A DNA stretch of 64,000 nucleotides from JAHEYF01 sp045805185 (GTDB taxonomy: Bacteria > Bacteroidota > Bacteroidia > B-17B0 > Aurantibacillaceae): NCBI GenBank assembly GCA_045805185.1, contig JBJMLS010000300.1, positions 11,063 through 75,062 on the forward strand, in the 5' to 3' direction. This document shows positions 17,723 to 26,771 of the stretch, in pieces. Below the pieces are notes generated by a model, which was given only the letters and a program-made list of their open reading frames with translations, did not search any database and was not told where the DNA came from. The position numbers and the translations under genes are program-made. The stretch's first letter is position 1. Each line of letters begins with the position of its first letter.

Positions 17723-18706
17723 GTGAAAGACTTTAGCCGCAAAAAAGTATTGGTTTGTCCCCTCGACTGGGGTTTTGGTCACGCTACACGTTGTATTCCG
17801 CTGATCCATCAATTGCTCGAGCAAAATGCAGAAGTCATTATTGCCGCCGCGCCTTCCATCAAAGCTTTACTTCAAAACGAGTTTCCGTCCTTAAAATTTA
17901 CCGATGTTTTTGGTTACGAAGTGAACTATTCCAGGGCCCTCCCGCTTAACCTGAAATTGATCCTCCAGGCGCCGCGCTTATTAAAACTAATTAAAAAAGA
18001 GAACGAGTGGCTGGATAAAGCCATTGATCAACTTGGCCTGGATGTGGTGATTTCGGACAACCGTTATGGCTTGCACAGCAAAAAAGCACATTGCATTTTT
18101 ATAACCCACCAGCTTTTTATTCCCGCGCCTGTTCTAAGCGCCGCGCTCAATAAGAAGAACCACCGCTACATTGCTCAGTTCAACGAATGCTGGGTACCCG
18201 ATCATGAAGGAAATACTAATCTCTCCGGGAAACTTTCGCACGGAAAGCACGAATTGAAAAACATAAGATACATTGGTCCTTTAAGCAGGTTCAAAGCAAG
18301 CACGGGAGCCATTCCTAAAAAATACGATTATTGCGTATTGCTTTCCGGGATTGAGCCCCAGCGGAGCATCCTTGAAAAGAAATTGCTGCGGTGCATTACC
18401 AGGAGTGGAAAAAAAACAGTGTTTATCCGAGGGATCCATTCCGGACGGGGACGCGAGATCACCAATAACGTTGAAGTGATTTCCTTTTTAAACGGTGAGG
18501 CGCTGCGGGAAAAAATTCTTCAGAGTGAATGCGTCATCTGCCGGAGCGGTTATTCCAGTATCATGGATATGGCAACGCTGGGCAAAAAAACGATACTGAT
18601 CCCTACTCCCGGTCAAAATGAACAGGAGTACCTGGCAGCTCATCTTGAAAACAAGAGCCAGTGGCATAAGGTAAAGCAATCAAAGCTCGGCTCGCTTAAA
18701 CTCTAG
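17723..18706 (+). CDS. Glycosyltransferase with GT-B / family 28-like C-terminus
   Basis: 327 residues from a GTG start. The N-terminus KVLVCPLDWGFGHATRCIPL has the Gly-rich GHATR loop of MurG-like GT-B enzymes. The C-terminal half has ECVICRSGYSSIMDMATLGKK and PTPGQNEQEYLA, matching the nucleotide-sugar site of GT28 family members. It probably moves a sugar from a UDP-sugar to a lipid or cell-surface acceptor at the inner membrane. The acceptor is not known. The 11-nt spacing to the upstream surface-protein gene suggests co-transcription. Confidence 0.85.
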   Translation: MKDFSRKKVLVCPLDWGFGHATRCIPLIHQLLEQNAEVIIAAAPSIKALLQNEFPSLKFTDVFGYEVNYSRALPLNLKLILQAPRLLKLIKKENEWLDKAIDQLGLDVVISDNRYGLHSKKAHCIFITHQLFIPAPVLSAALNKKNHRYIAQFNECWVPDHEGNTNLSGKLSHGKHELKNIRYIGPLSRFKASTGAIPKKYDYCVLLSGIEPQRSILEKKLLRCITRSGKKTVFIRGIHSGRGREITNNVEVISFLNGEALREKILQSECVICRSGYSSIMDMATLGKKTILIPTPGQNEQEYLAAHLENKSQWHKVKQSKLGSLKL

Positions 18707-18759
18707 GCAGAGCAGCGATCAAATTTTAGCAGCCCTAATCTCCTTTTATATTATTTTGA

Positions 18760-18767
18760 TACATTTG
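18760..18767 (+). promoter_or_regulatory. TACATTTG promoter box
   Basis: Exact TAnnTTTG match, 16 nt before the TTG start of the alpha/beta hydrolase gene. No clear TTTG box was found at the usual upstream distance. Confidence 0.45.
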
Positions 18768-18783
18768 GATAAAGCATTTCCAC

Positions 18784-19617
18784 TTGAACAAAAGCATTTC
18801 TTTCCGGGGTGACTCCGTAAGCTTCAGCGATAAAGGCAAAGGACGCGCGCTGGTGCTGCTGCATGGTTTTCTGGGATCAAAAGAGATCTGGAACACCACA
18901 GAACAGGAACTCTCGAGGTACTTCAGGATAATTTCAATTGATCTTCCCGGACATGGGGAAACAGCTTGTTACGGTTATGTACACAGTATGGAACTCATGG
19001 CTAAATGCGTGAAAGCTGTTATGGATCAGCTGCGTTTGAAGAAATACATTTTAGTTGGCCACAGTATGGGCGGTTACGCGGCCCTGGCTTTTGGCGAATT
19101 ATTCCCGGATAACCTTCGCGGCATCTGTCTTTTTCATTCAACAGCCTATGCCGATAATGAACAGAAAAAACAGGATCGTACGCGCGCGGTAAAGCTGGTA
19201 AAAGCAAACGCCCGGCTTTACACACGTGATACCATAAAGAACCTCTTCGCCGCGCGCAACCTGGCTAAACTAAAAAAAGAGATCGGCTTCGCACAAAAGA
19301 TAGCTTTCAAAACGCCGAAGCGCGGAATAGTTGCTGCGCTCGAAGGAATGAAGGACCGGCCGAACAGGGATGTGATCCTCAACTTTGCCGAATATCCCAT
19401 CATGATGATCATCGGACGCTATGATACCGTTCTTCCAATGCAGCTGCTGCTCAACCAGTCCGAACTGATCCGGAGCAGCTATGTTTTACTCCTGGAGAAT
19501 AACGGGCACATGGGCTTTTTAGAAAATCCAAAAGAAAGCATTACCCACCTTAAGCGTTTTGCAAGAAATTGCTTTAAGCCACAGCGAAAGCAGATGCATA
19601 TCCGTGTTTCTGCTTAA
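18784..19617 (+). CDS. Alpha/beta-hydrolase
   Basis: 277 residues from a TTG start; the promoter box just upstream supports it. The fold hallmarks are LVLLHGFLGSKEIW (oxyanion region), IDLPGHGET, the nucleophile elbow VGHSMGGYAAL (Ser), IGRYDTVLP (acid Asp) and NNGHMGFLENP (His). The catalytic triad is therefore complete. The protein has no signal peptide and should be cytoplasmic. Substrate unknown; MenH- or esterase-like enzymes share this layout. Confidence 0.9.
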   Translation: MNKSISFRGDSVSFSDKGKGRALVLLHGFLGSKEIWNTTEQELSRYFRIISIDLPGHGETACYGYVHSMELMAKCVKAVMDQLRLKKYILVGHSMGGYAALAFGELFPDNLRGICLFHSTAYADNEQKKQDRTRAVKLVKANARLYTRDTIKNLFAARNLAKLKKEIGFAQKIAFKTPKRGIVAALEGMKDRPNRDVILNFAEYPIMMIIGRYDTVLPMQLLLNQSELIRSSYVLLLENNGHMGFLENPKESITHLKRFARNCFKPQRKQMHIRVSA

Positions 19618-19713
19618 AAATCTTCTCCTGCAATTAAAGGGCGCGAGCGGGGATTAACAAATTTTTGCAGGTTACTTTTTTGCCGGATGCCGGATCAAGA
19701 ATAAATCATTAAC

Positions 19714-20661
19714 ATGAAAACAACATTTCCACATTTCGGTAAAACGGCATTAACAGCTGGCTTACCTGTTTTTCTTTTATTTGCTTCCTGCACTCCAAGC
19801 GCCGAAGAAAAAGCAAAATTTGAATCCGTCGCTTATGCCATGAGCGATTCTGTCGCTGCACCTGTGTCGGCAACCGCCGTAGATAATACGGAAACAAAAG
19901 CCGATACTCATGTATTTCTCCGGACAGCCGATTTGAAATTCAGCGTAAAAGACGTAAGACGATCTACCGAAGAGATTGAACGTATTGTGCGGGCGAATGA
20001 TGGTTTTGTCACTTATACTAACCTTAAAGGCACAAACACGGATCAGGGCTCTACCCGGATCAGCAAGGATACGCTGGTTCGGATCAGCAGCATTAGTATT
20101 GTAAATGAGATCACCCTGCGCGTGCCGAATGAAAACCTCGACAGTACACTGCTCGCCATTAATATGCAAGTGGACTTTATGGATAACCGCGTTATTAAAG
20201 CGGATGATGTGAAATTACAGCTGCTCTCCGGAAAGCTGGCGGGCAAACGCAATAAGGAACACCTGAAAAAGCTGGATAAAGTGATCAGCAGCCAGGGGAA
20301 AAAACTGAACCAGACCATAAACGCACTGGAAAATCTGTCGAACGAAGCAAGCCTCAACGATGCGCAGGAGCTCAGCCTGCTTGAGCTCAAGGACCAGGTG
20401 AATTACAGTACAGTTACACTTTTCATTTACCAGGCTGAAAAAAAAGAATTTAAGAAAGCGGCATTCATTCCGGCCTTCGAACCTTATGTTCCTTCTTTTG
20501 CGGATAAGATGAAAACCGCTTCCGCAACCGGTCTTGAAATACTGGAAGGTATTGCCATCTTTCTCGTTACCATCTGGCCCTTCGCTCTTCTTACAATAGT
20601 GATCTGGTCATTGGTAAAATGGCTGAGCAGGAAAAAATTGCTGAGCAAATTAATAAGCTGA
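19714..20661 (+). CDS. DUF4349 lipoprotein with C-terminal membrane helix
   Basis: 315 residues. The signal peptide ends in a lipobox (LLFASC), giving a lipid anchor. The DUF4349 core spans about 70-240: FLRTADLKFSVKDV, IVRANDGFVTYTNL, ITLRVPNENLDSTL, and a coiled coil NEASLNDAQELSLLELKDQV. A strong membrane helix (IAIFLVTIWPFALLTIVIW) sits near the C-terminus with a basic tail. Function of the family is not established; it is an envelope protein. Confidence 0.9.
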   Translation: MKTTFPHFGKTALTAGLPVFLLFASCTPSAEEKAKFESVAYAMSDSVAAPVSATAVDNTETKADTHVFLRTADLKFSVKDVRRSTEEIERIVRANDGFVTYTNLKGTNTDQGSTRISKDTLVRISSISIVNEITLRVPNENLDSTLLAINMQVDFMDNRVIKADDVKLQLLSGKLAGKRNKEHLKKLDKVISSQGKKLNQTINALENLSNEASLNDAQELSLLELKDQVNYSTVTLFIYQAEKKEFKKAAFIPAFEPYVPSFADKMKTASATGLEILEGIAIFLVTIWPFALLTIVIWSLVKWLSRKKLLSKLIS

Positions 20662-20667
20662 AATTAA

Positions 20668-20693
20668 ATGGTCCCGCTGCATGGCGGGACCAT
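20668..20693. terminator. Hairpin between convergent genes
   Basis: ATGGTCCCGC at 20668-20677 pairs perfectly with GCGGGACCAT at 20684-20693 with a 6-nt loop. It lies between the ends of the DUF4349 gene and the SpoIIE gene. There is no T-run on either side, so termination would rest on the stem. Confidence 0.55.
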
Positions 20694-20719
20694 ATTAGCG
20701 TAAAAGTTCAACCAGAAAT

Positions 20720-21577
20720 TCAGACCCGCAGACCCATGATCAGTATATCGTCTACCTGCTCTAATTCTCCTTTCCAGGATACGAGCGTTTCATGCAGAAT
20801 ATTTTTTTGGGCTGAACTATCCTTATGCGAAATGGAAACAAGCAGTTCTTTAAGTTGGAGAGATGTGAATTTTTTTCCTTTTGTTCCGCCAAACTGATCT
20901 TTGTATCCATCAGAAAACCCATACACCATATCACCGGATCTTAATTGAAAGCTATGATTGGTAAAGGGTTTCTGGTAAAAGGTAGATCCTACATCCTGCT
21001 TATCGGCTTTGAGTTCAAAAAGAACGCCGTTCCTGATAATGCAAAGCCCATTGTTCGCCCCGGAAAACTCCAACACATTCGTCTTGAGATCCACGGAAAA
21101 AAAAGCGATATCCATGCCATCATGCATTTTTTTATGGCCATTCTTTTTTCCCAATGCGGTATAGATATCTTTATTGAGGCGATCCAGGATTCCTGCCGGC
21201 GACTGTGTTTCTCCTGACTTTACTATGCTATGAAGCTTTCCAATACCCAGTATGGATAGCATCGCTCCCGGAACCCCATGTCCGGTACAATCGGCCACCG
21301 CAAGAAATACCTTATCTCCGGCTTTCTCGAACCACTTGAAATCGCCGCTTACAATATCTTTTGGTGAATTGTAAACGAATGATTGCGGAAATAGTTCTTT
21401 GAGCGATTCGGGGTCATGGCTGATAGCTTCCTGTATAAGCGCGGCATACCGCATGCTTTCCGTTTTTTCCTTTATAAGCTCGTCCAGCATCACCTTTGTC
21501 TGGTACTGCCGTTTTTTTTCCAGACACTTCTCTTCCAATTGATGTAATGTCTCTCCGTTAAAGTATCCTGTGATCAT
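20720..21577 (-). CDS. SpoIIE-type PP2C phosphatase, soluble
   Basis: 285 residues. An N-terminal helical segment (about 1-50) contains the linker-like MRYAALIQEAI, related to the ASRIQEAILP linker of the receptor at 4889-7144. The phosphatase domain follows with SGDFKWF, VADCTGHGVPGAMLS, SGANNG, FSDGYKDQF and VDDILIMGLRV. No membrane helix is present, so the protein is cytoplasmic. It probably dephosphorylates a STAS-type partner protein; the target is unknown. Confidence 0.9.
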   Translation of the reverse strand: MITGYFNGETLHQLEEKCLEKKRQYQTKVMLDELIKEKTESMRYAALIQEAISHDPESLKELFPQSFVYNSPKDIVSGDFKWFEKAGDKVFLAVADCTGHGVPGAMLSILGIGKLHSIVKSGETQSPAGILDRLNKDIYTALGKKNGHKKMHDGMDIAFFSVDLKTNVLEFSGANNGLCIIRNGVLFELKADKQDVGSTFYQKPFTNHSFQLRSGDMVYGFSDGYKDQFGGTKGKKFTSLQLKELLVSISHKDSSAQKNILHETLVSWKGELEQVDDILIMGLRV

Positions 21578-21681
21578 GGAGCAAAATTAGGCAACACCGG
21601 CGGAGGATCCCTGCCATAAACGGGCTCATTAACTACGGAGGTAAGTTTTTCAGGCTTTTTGTAGAATTGTAAAGTGTGTAA

Positions 21682-22725
21682 TTATTCAGATCCCAGTTCC
21701 ACAATTACCACGTAACCTTCCTGCGTGATCAGGCTCTTCTGAATTCCACCGATGAACCTGTTTCCTTCTGGAGAAAAAGACCCGAGCCCTGTCCAAACAG
21801 CTCTGCCCTTGTACTGCGGGTTTCCCGGATCATTAAAAAAGCTGAGCCGCTTTTTATTTTTACCGTTCACATCCATTATCCACCAGTCGGTGCCTTTATT
21901 CTTATTTCCTTTGTTGGTCATCCATACGATCCGCTTTCCGTCAGGAGTAAAACAACCGTGTTCGTTGTAGTCCCCTTCTGTCAATTGTTTTATTTCGCTC
22001 CCATCGGCATTCATTGTGAATAATTGCGAGAGCCAGGCTGAACCGGTATTCATACTGGAACAAAAAATTATTTTTTCCCCATCCGGAGAATAGCCATAGC
22101 TTTCGTTGAAACAATTTTTTCCGGGCAGCAGATCCTTTACATTGCTTACAGCAGGCACGCTATCTTTCGCCCAGGTGAAATCGGCGGTCTTAACGGTCCA
22201 GAAGCCGAAATGCCGTTGCGGATTCCCCAGGGAAGGGCGCATGATCCGATCGGTCCATACGATCTTTGATCCGTCAGGCGAAAAGCGCGGAGCAATTACC
22301 CCGTGATCAAAGTCGTTGGGAAGCTCCAGCACCTTAAACACTTTTTTTCCATCGACGCTCATGACGTAAATATCGCAATAAGCGCCAAAGCCCGGCAAGG
22401 CATTTACAGAGCCACGCGGGTGCTCTTTTTTTTCTGCAAGAAAGATGATCCATTTACCTGAAGGGTGCCAGGAAGGAAGACAGATGTGCCGGTTGGGAAG
22501 TAATGGATGGTTCTCTGTAATACACTTCTCAAATTTCCTGTCGGGCGAGGCAATGTAAATATCGTAGTACTTATCTTTTCCCTTGAAGGAATAAGCAACA
22601 AGGTTTCTATCTGCCGGGTTCCAGTGACAGTCAAGAGCTGAATCCCTGAAAAGACTTACACGCGTTTGACTTAGTGCCGGAAAGAAACAGGTGAATACAA
22701 ACAACTTTAAAAACAAAATCTTCAT
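21682..22725 (-). CDS. Exported TolB-like PD40 beta-propeller protein
   Basis: Start placed at 22725 because MKILFLKLFVFTCFFPALSQ is a good signal peptide; the frame continues 27 nt upstream. 347 residues. At least five PD40/WD40-like blades are seen, with repeated motifs such as PSWHPSGKWIIF, PRFSPDGSKIVW, YGYSPDGEKIIF and CFTPDGKRIVW. These proteins are periplasmic or surface propellers used for binding. Partner unknown. Confidence 0.85.
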   Translation of the reverse strand: MKILFLKLFVFTCFFPALSQTRVSLFRDSALDCHWNPADRNLVAYSFKGKDKYYDIYIASPDRKFEKCITENHPLLPNRHICLPSWHPSGKWIIFLAEKKEHPRGSVNALPGFGAYCDIYVMSVDGKKVFKVLELPNDFDHGVIAPRFSPDGSKIVWTDRIMRPSLGNPQRHFGFWTVKTADFTWAKDSVPAVSNVKDLLPGKNCFNESYGYSPDGEKIIFCSSMNTGSAWLSQLFTMNADGSEIKQLTEGDYNEHGCFTPDGKRIVWMTNKGNKNKGTDWWIMDVNGKNKKRLSFFNDPGNPQYKGRAVWTGLGSFSPEGNRFIGGIQKSLITQEGYVVIVELGSE

Positions 22726-22807
22726 GAGAAGGAGTAAATTATAAACCTTCATACAAGATAATGAATTATGTCATTAGTCTCCGATAAAAGTCCCCGTAGC
22801 GGATCTG

Positions 22808-23032
22808 TTATTTTTCCATTTTATCGTCGAGCGTTTTTTCGAGACGAACCACTAAGGTTAAAAAATCATTGTATTTGTTCTGAGCTTCCTGCCAGGCCTT
22901 ATACTTTTTGTTGCGATCAGCTATCAGCTCTTTATTGGTTGAGCCTTTGATCGCAGCTTCTGCCTTGTAGTACTTCGATAATTTGTCTACTACTATCCTG
23001 TGCAGGGTATTGCATTGATCCCTGTATGTCAT
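22808..23032 (-). CDS. Small coiled-coil protein of unknown function
   Basis: 74 residues, highly charged and almost wholly helical (VVDKLSKYYKAEAAIKG, RNKKYKAWQEAQNKYNDFL, RLEKTLDDKMEK). No signal peptide or membrane helix. It stands alone; no family recognised. Confidence 0.5.
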   Translation of the reverse strand: MTYRDQCNTLHRIVVDKLSKYYKAEAAIKGSTNKELIADRNKKYKAWQEAQNKYNDFLTLVVRLEKTLDDKMEK

Positions 23033-23240
23033 GGCATATCTTTTTCACCCACAAAATTAATATGCGGTGAAAAAAAATCAAATTTTTTCAGGAATAATTA
23101 CTTGTGATAACAAGCATTTTTTCATTGAATTTCAAGTCGTTCCAACTGCTTTTTTAAGTTACATCTATTTTAACGATTTGCCACTATGCTTACGACATTT
23201 AAGTCGCCGCAAATCCGATACTTCTTCATCACCTTCGCTT

Positions 23241-23489
23241 ATGCAAAAGCCAGTCACGGATACGCTCGTCCTCTTTGGATTGATGGTGAAAAAAGCACGA
23301 CTTGAAAACAACTGGTCGCAAACGGAACTGGCTGCAAAAGTGGATATGGATATGCGTACTATACAGCGCATAGAAAGAGGAGAAACTAACCTGAGGTTTC
23401 ACAATCTGTATTCTCTTATTGATGTTTTAGATATTGATCCGAATTCCGTTTTCAAAAGATCAGCAAGCGCTGTCCGTTCCTCTTCCTGA
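23241..23489 (+). CDS. XRE-family helix-turn-helix regulator
   Basis: Start chosen at ATG 23241, giving 82 residues that begin just before the HTH; the frame is open further up without a domain. The HTH_3 pattern is clear: LMVKKARLENNWSQTELAAK, VDMDMRTIQRIERGETNLRF, LYSLIDVLDIDP. It is a small DNA-binding protein with no effector domain. Target unknown; it is not close enough to a neighbour to assign one. Confidence 0.8.
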   Translation: MQKPVTDTLVLFGLMVKKARLENNWSQTELAAKVDMDMRTIQRIERGETNLRFHNLYSLIDVLDIDPNSVFKRSASAVRSSS

Positions 23490-23748
23490 ATTATTACTGC
23501 ATCTTTTATTCCTGATGATCCCTTCGCTCTCTGCGCTGGCATTTTAATTGTCAAACAGGTATTGTCCTGATACTTTCATACACCGAAGAAAAACGGGAAA
23601 CAGTGTGGTAATACGGACGCTGTTCATGAGCAGACAAAAAAAAACGGGATGGTCCGCACCATTCAACATCGGAGTGTTAAATCTCTCTCCTCAATTTTCC
23701 CCAAAAAGGGGAATTCGTTCTCATTCAAATAAACCAAAACCTATATTT

Positions 23749-24009
23749 ATGAAAGTGATCAATAAAGATTACAAGACCGCTCCAGTGCCTTTGGATTTTG
23801 TGCATAAGACAACCATGTACGCGGGAGAAGCCCGCCCTGTTTATTCCTCCTGCCACGACGGGGTATGCTTCGAATTGGATATTACGCTGAATGCAGAACA
23901 CCTGGGCACGATCTCCTGTGGCGAAAACATGAAATGGACAATGCGCAATATCAGCGATCAGACCCTTATTGATAAGATCGGAGAAGAGATCGCGCTGTGG
24001 TATGAATAA
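23749..24009 (+). CDS. Small protein of unknown function upstream of ligD
   Basis: 86 residues from ATG 23749. That start is supported by an A-rich leader with AAACCAAAAC. It has several Cys residues (SSCHDGVCFEL, TISCGEN) and a C-terminal helix (LIDKIGEEIALWYE). No family recognised. Its stop is 12 nt before ligD, so the two are probably one transcript and this protein may relate to the repair enzyme, which is inference only. Confidence 0.65.
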   Translation: MKVINKDYKTAPVPLDFVHKTTMYAGEARPVYSSCHDGVCFELDITLNAEHLGTISCGENMKWTMRNISDQTLIDKIGEEIALWYE

Positions 24010-24021
24010 ATAAATTCGCAA

Positions 24022-26730
24022 ATGGGACTAACGAAATACAGGCAAAAAAGAAATTTTAAAGAATCCCCCGAACCTACGGGTGGAAAAGCAAGATCCGAAA
24101 AACTAATTTTCGTTATTCAGAAACATGATGCCTCTCACCTTCATTATGATTTTCGCCTGGAAATGGAAGGTGTTCTTAAAAGCTGGGCAGTGCCGAAGGG
24201 CCCATCAACCGATCCGGCTATAAAACGCCTCGCCATGATGGTGGAGGATCATCCTTACGATTACCACGATTTCGAAGGGATCATTCCCAGCGGATATGGC
24301 GCCGGAACGGTTATCGTATGGGACGAGGGAACCTATGAAGCAGATGGCCTGGATGCTACCGACAAAAAAACACAGGATAAGGAATTGCGAAGGCAATTGC
24401 ACGAAGGCAAACTCAAATTCACCCTGCACGGAAAAAAACTCAAAGGGAGCTTTGCTCTGGTAAAAACGAAAGGACGGGGAGAGAACAGCTGGCTGCTGAT
24501 CAAGCATAAGGACAAGTATGCTTCAACAGATGATATCCTGAAAAAAGACAGATCGGTGATCTCTAAAAAAACACTGGAGCAGGTGGAAAAGACCAGCACC
24601 AATTATTATGGCGATCAGCGTGTGAAGCGTGCCGCGAAGAAAAGCAGAAAAGCCACCGTATTCGAAGACAAGAAGATCAGGAAGACTGCGACCAAAACTC
24701 CGCGGGTCAAATCAAAAACTGAAAAAAAAAAGAAAGAGATCCCCGGGAAAACAGCAAAATTTCCAGCTAAGCTCACGCCCATGCTTGCCACCCTGGTTGA
24801 TAAGCCCTTTGACAGAGAGGGCTGGCTGTATGAAGTGAAGTGGGACGGCTACCGCGCTCTTGCATTTATGAACAAAGGAAAAGTAGAGCTGCGCTCCCGG
24901 AACGATAAATCCTTTGACGATAAATTTTATCCTGTACATGCTGCTCTGAAGGACTGGGGCATCAATGCCATCGTAGATGGGGAAATTGTGGTGGCCGACG
25001 AAAAAGGTATTTCCAATTTCGGCGCACTGCAAAACTGGAGAAGCGAAGCCGATGGTGAATTACTTTTTTACGCATTCGATATTCTATGGTACGAAGGAAA
25101 GGACCTGATGCAATTGCCGCTCACCGAAAGGAAGGAAGTGCTGAAGGAACTAATTCCATCCGGCGGCATCATCCGCATGAGTGAAAGCTTTAATGCCTCG
25201 GGGCTGGACTTTTTTGAATCCGCAAAACAGGCGGGGCTCGAAGGCATTATTGCTAAAAAAGCCGACAGCAATTATTTTCCGGGAGCGCGTTCCAGGGAAT
25301 GGCTGAAGATAAAAGCGAACAAGAGACAAGAAGTAGTGATCGGCGGTTATACCGTTAACGACGGTACATCAAAACCTTTCAGCGCATTACTGGTAGGAGT
25401 TTATGAGAAAGGGAAACTGATCTACGGTGGCAAAGTAGGCACAGGCTTTAACATTAAGACCCAGGAGGAAATGCTGAAGAAATTTAAAAAGCTTGCAGCA
25501 AAAAATCCTCCGTTCAGCTATACTCCCGATGTGAACAAGCCCTCGCGCTTTCGACCCAATCCACCCAATGCAACTGCATATTGGTTAAAGCCCGAGCTCG
25601 TGTGTGAAGTGAACTATGCAGAAATTACCAGCGACGGGATCATGCGCCATCCTTCCTTCGAAGCCCTGCGTGATGACAAGCCGGCGAAAGAGGTGCATGA
25701 GGACAAAGCCCTGCCGGTAGAAAAAGTTGGCGCAACAAAAAAAAGCAGTACGGTAAAAAAACTCACGGAAACCAAATTCCTCAGACCTGGCGGCGCAAAA
25801 GAACGCAGAACACTTCTTAATCCTTCGGAAGAAACACAGGTGAGGATGATCAACGGCCATGAATTGAAATTCACCAACCTCAGCAAGATCTACTGGCCAA
25901 AAGAAAAGGTAAGCAAGCGCGACATGCTGAACTATTATTACCAGGTGGCGCCCTTTATTTTACCTTATCTGAAGGACAGGCCGCAATCCCTGAACCGTCA
26001 TCCGAATGGAATTGACGGGAAAAGCTTCTACCAGAAAGATGTTACCGGCAAGGCTCCGGATTGGGTGGAAACGTATTTGTACCACAGTGACGCGGATGAC
26101 CGTGACAGAAATTATTTAGTGGCGAAGGACGAAGCCAGCCTTTTGTACATGGCATCGCTCGGATGTATTGAGCTAAACCCCTGGAGCAGTCGCGTTCAAA
26201 AGCCAGATCATCCCGACTGGTGCATCATTGACCTGGATCCCGATAAGAATTCCTTTGACCAGGTGGTGGAAGCCGCCCTCGTTACCAAAGAGGTGCTCGA
26301 CAGCATGGGTGTTCCTTCCTATCCTAAAACCAGCGGCTCTACCGGCATGCACATATACATACCGCTGGGCGCGAAATATACCTACGAGCAGTCCAAGGAA
26401 TTTGCGCGGGTCATTGTTACCTTGGTTCATCGCGAATTACCAAAGTTCACCACCATAGAACGCGCGGTAAAGAACCGCAAAGGAAAAATGTACCTGGATT
26501 TTTTGCAGAACCGCGCACAGGCAACTATTTCGGCGCCTTACTCCTTGCGTCCGAAACCCGGAGCCACTGTCTCCACTCCCCTGCACTGGGAGGAAGTGAA
26601 GAAAGGAATGAAGATGACGGATTACCACATTTTTAATACGATGGAAAGGCTGAAAGAAGTTGGGGATCTCTTTAAGCCGGTGATCGGGAAGGGAATTGAT
26701 CTGGAGAAGGTTGTGGGGTTAGGCCAATAA
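24022..26730 (+). CDS. ligD: Multidomain DNA ligase D (NHEJ)
   Basis: 902 residues in the order phosphoesterase, ligase, polymerase. The 3'-phosphoesterase part (about 1-160) has FVIQKHDASHLHYDFRLEM. A Lys-rich linker (about 180-240) follows. The ATP-dependent ligase part (about 250-560) has the adenylation motif YEVKWDGYR with the nucleophilic Lys at about residue 273, and later SREWLKIKANKR. The primase-like polymerase part (about 600-890) has LSKIYWPKEK, HPNGIDGKSFYQKD and the metal-binding IIDLDPD. It acts in Ku-dependent end joining. No Ku gene is seen in this window. Confidence 0.97.
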   Translation: MGLTKYRQKRNFKESPEPTGGKARSEKLIFVIQKHDASHLHYDFRLEMEGVLKSWAVPKGPSTDPAIKRLAMMVEDHPYDYHDFEGIIPSGYGAGTVIVWDEGTYEADGLDATDKKTQDKELRRQLHEGKLKFTLHGKKLKGSFALVKTKGRGENSWLLIKHKDKYASTDDILKKDRSVISKKTLEQVEKTSTNYYGDQRVKRAAKKSRKATVFEDKKIRKTATKTPRVKSKTEKKKKEIPGKTAKFPAKLTPMLATLVDKPFDREGWLYEVKWDGYRALAFMNKGKVELRSRNDKSFDDKFYPVHAALKDWGINAIVDGEIVVADEKGISNFGALQNWRSEADGELLFYAFDILWYEGKDLMQLPLTERKEVLKELIPSGGIIRMSESFNASGLDFFESAKQAGLEGIIAKKADSNYFPGARSREWLKIKANKRQEVVIGGYTVNDGTSKPFSALLVGVYEKGKLIYGGKVGTGFNIKTQEEMLKKFKKLAAKNPPFSYTPDVNKPSRFRPNPPNATAYWLKPELVCEVNYAEITSDGIMRHPSFEALRDDKPAKEVHEDKALPVEKVGATKKSSTVKKLTETKFLRPGGAKERRTLLNPSEETQVRMINGHELKFTNLSKIYWPKEKVSKRDMLNYYYQVAPFILPYLKDRPQSLNRHPNGIDGKSFYQKDVTGKAPDWVETYLYHSDADDRDRNYLVAKDEASLLYMASLGCIELNPWSSRVQKPDHPDWCIIDLDPDKNSFDQVVEAALVTKEVLDSMGVPSYPKTSGSTGMHIYIPLGAKYTYEQSKEFARVIVTLVHRELPKFTTIERAVKNRKGKMYLDFLQNRAQATISAPYSLRPKPGATVSTPLHWEEVKKGMKMTDYHIFNTMERLKEVGDLFKPVIGKGIDLEKVVGLGQ

Positions 26731-26771
26731 ACAACTCTTGAGGAGAGTCAGTCATACAATTATTATTTTTC

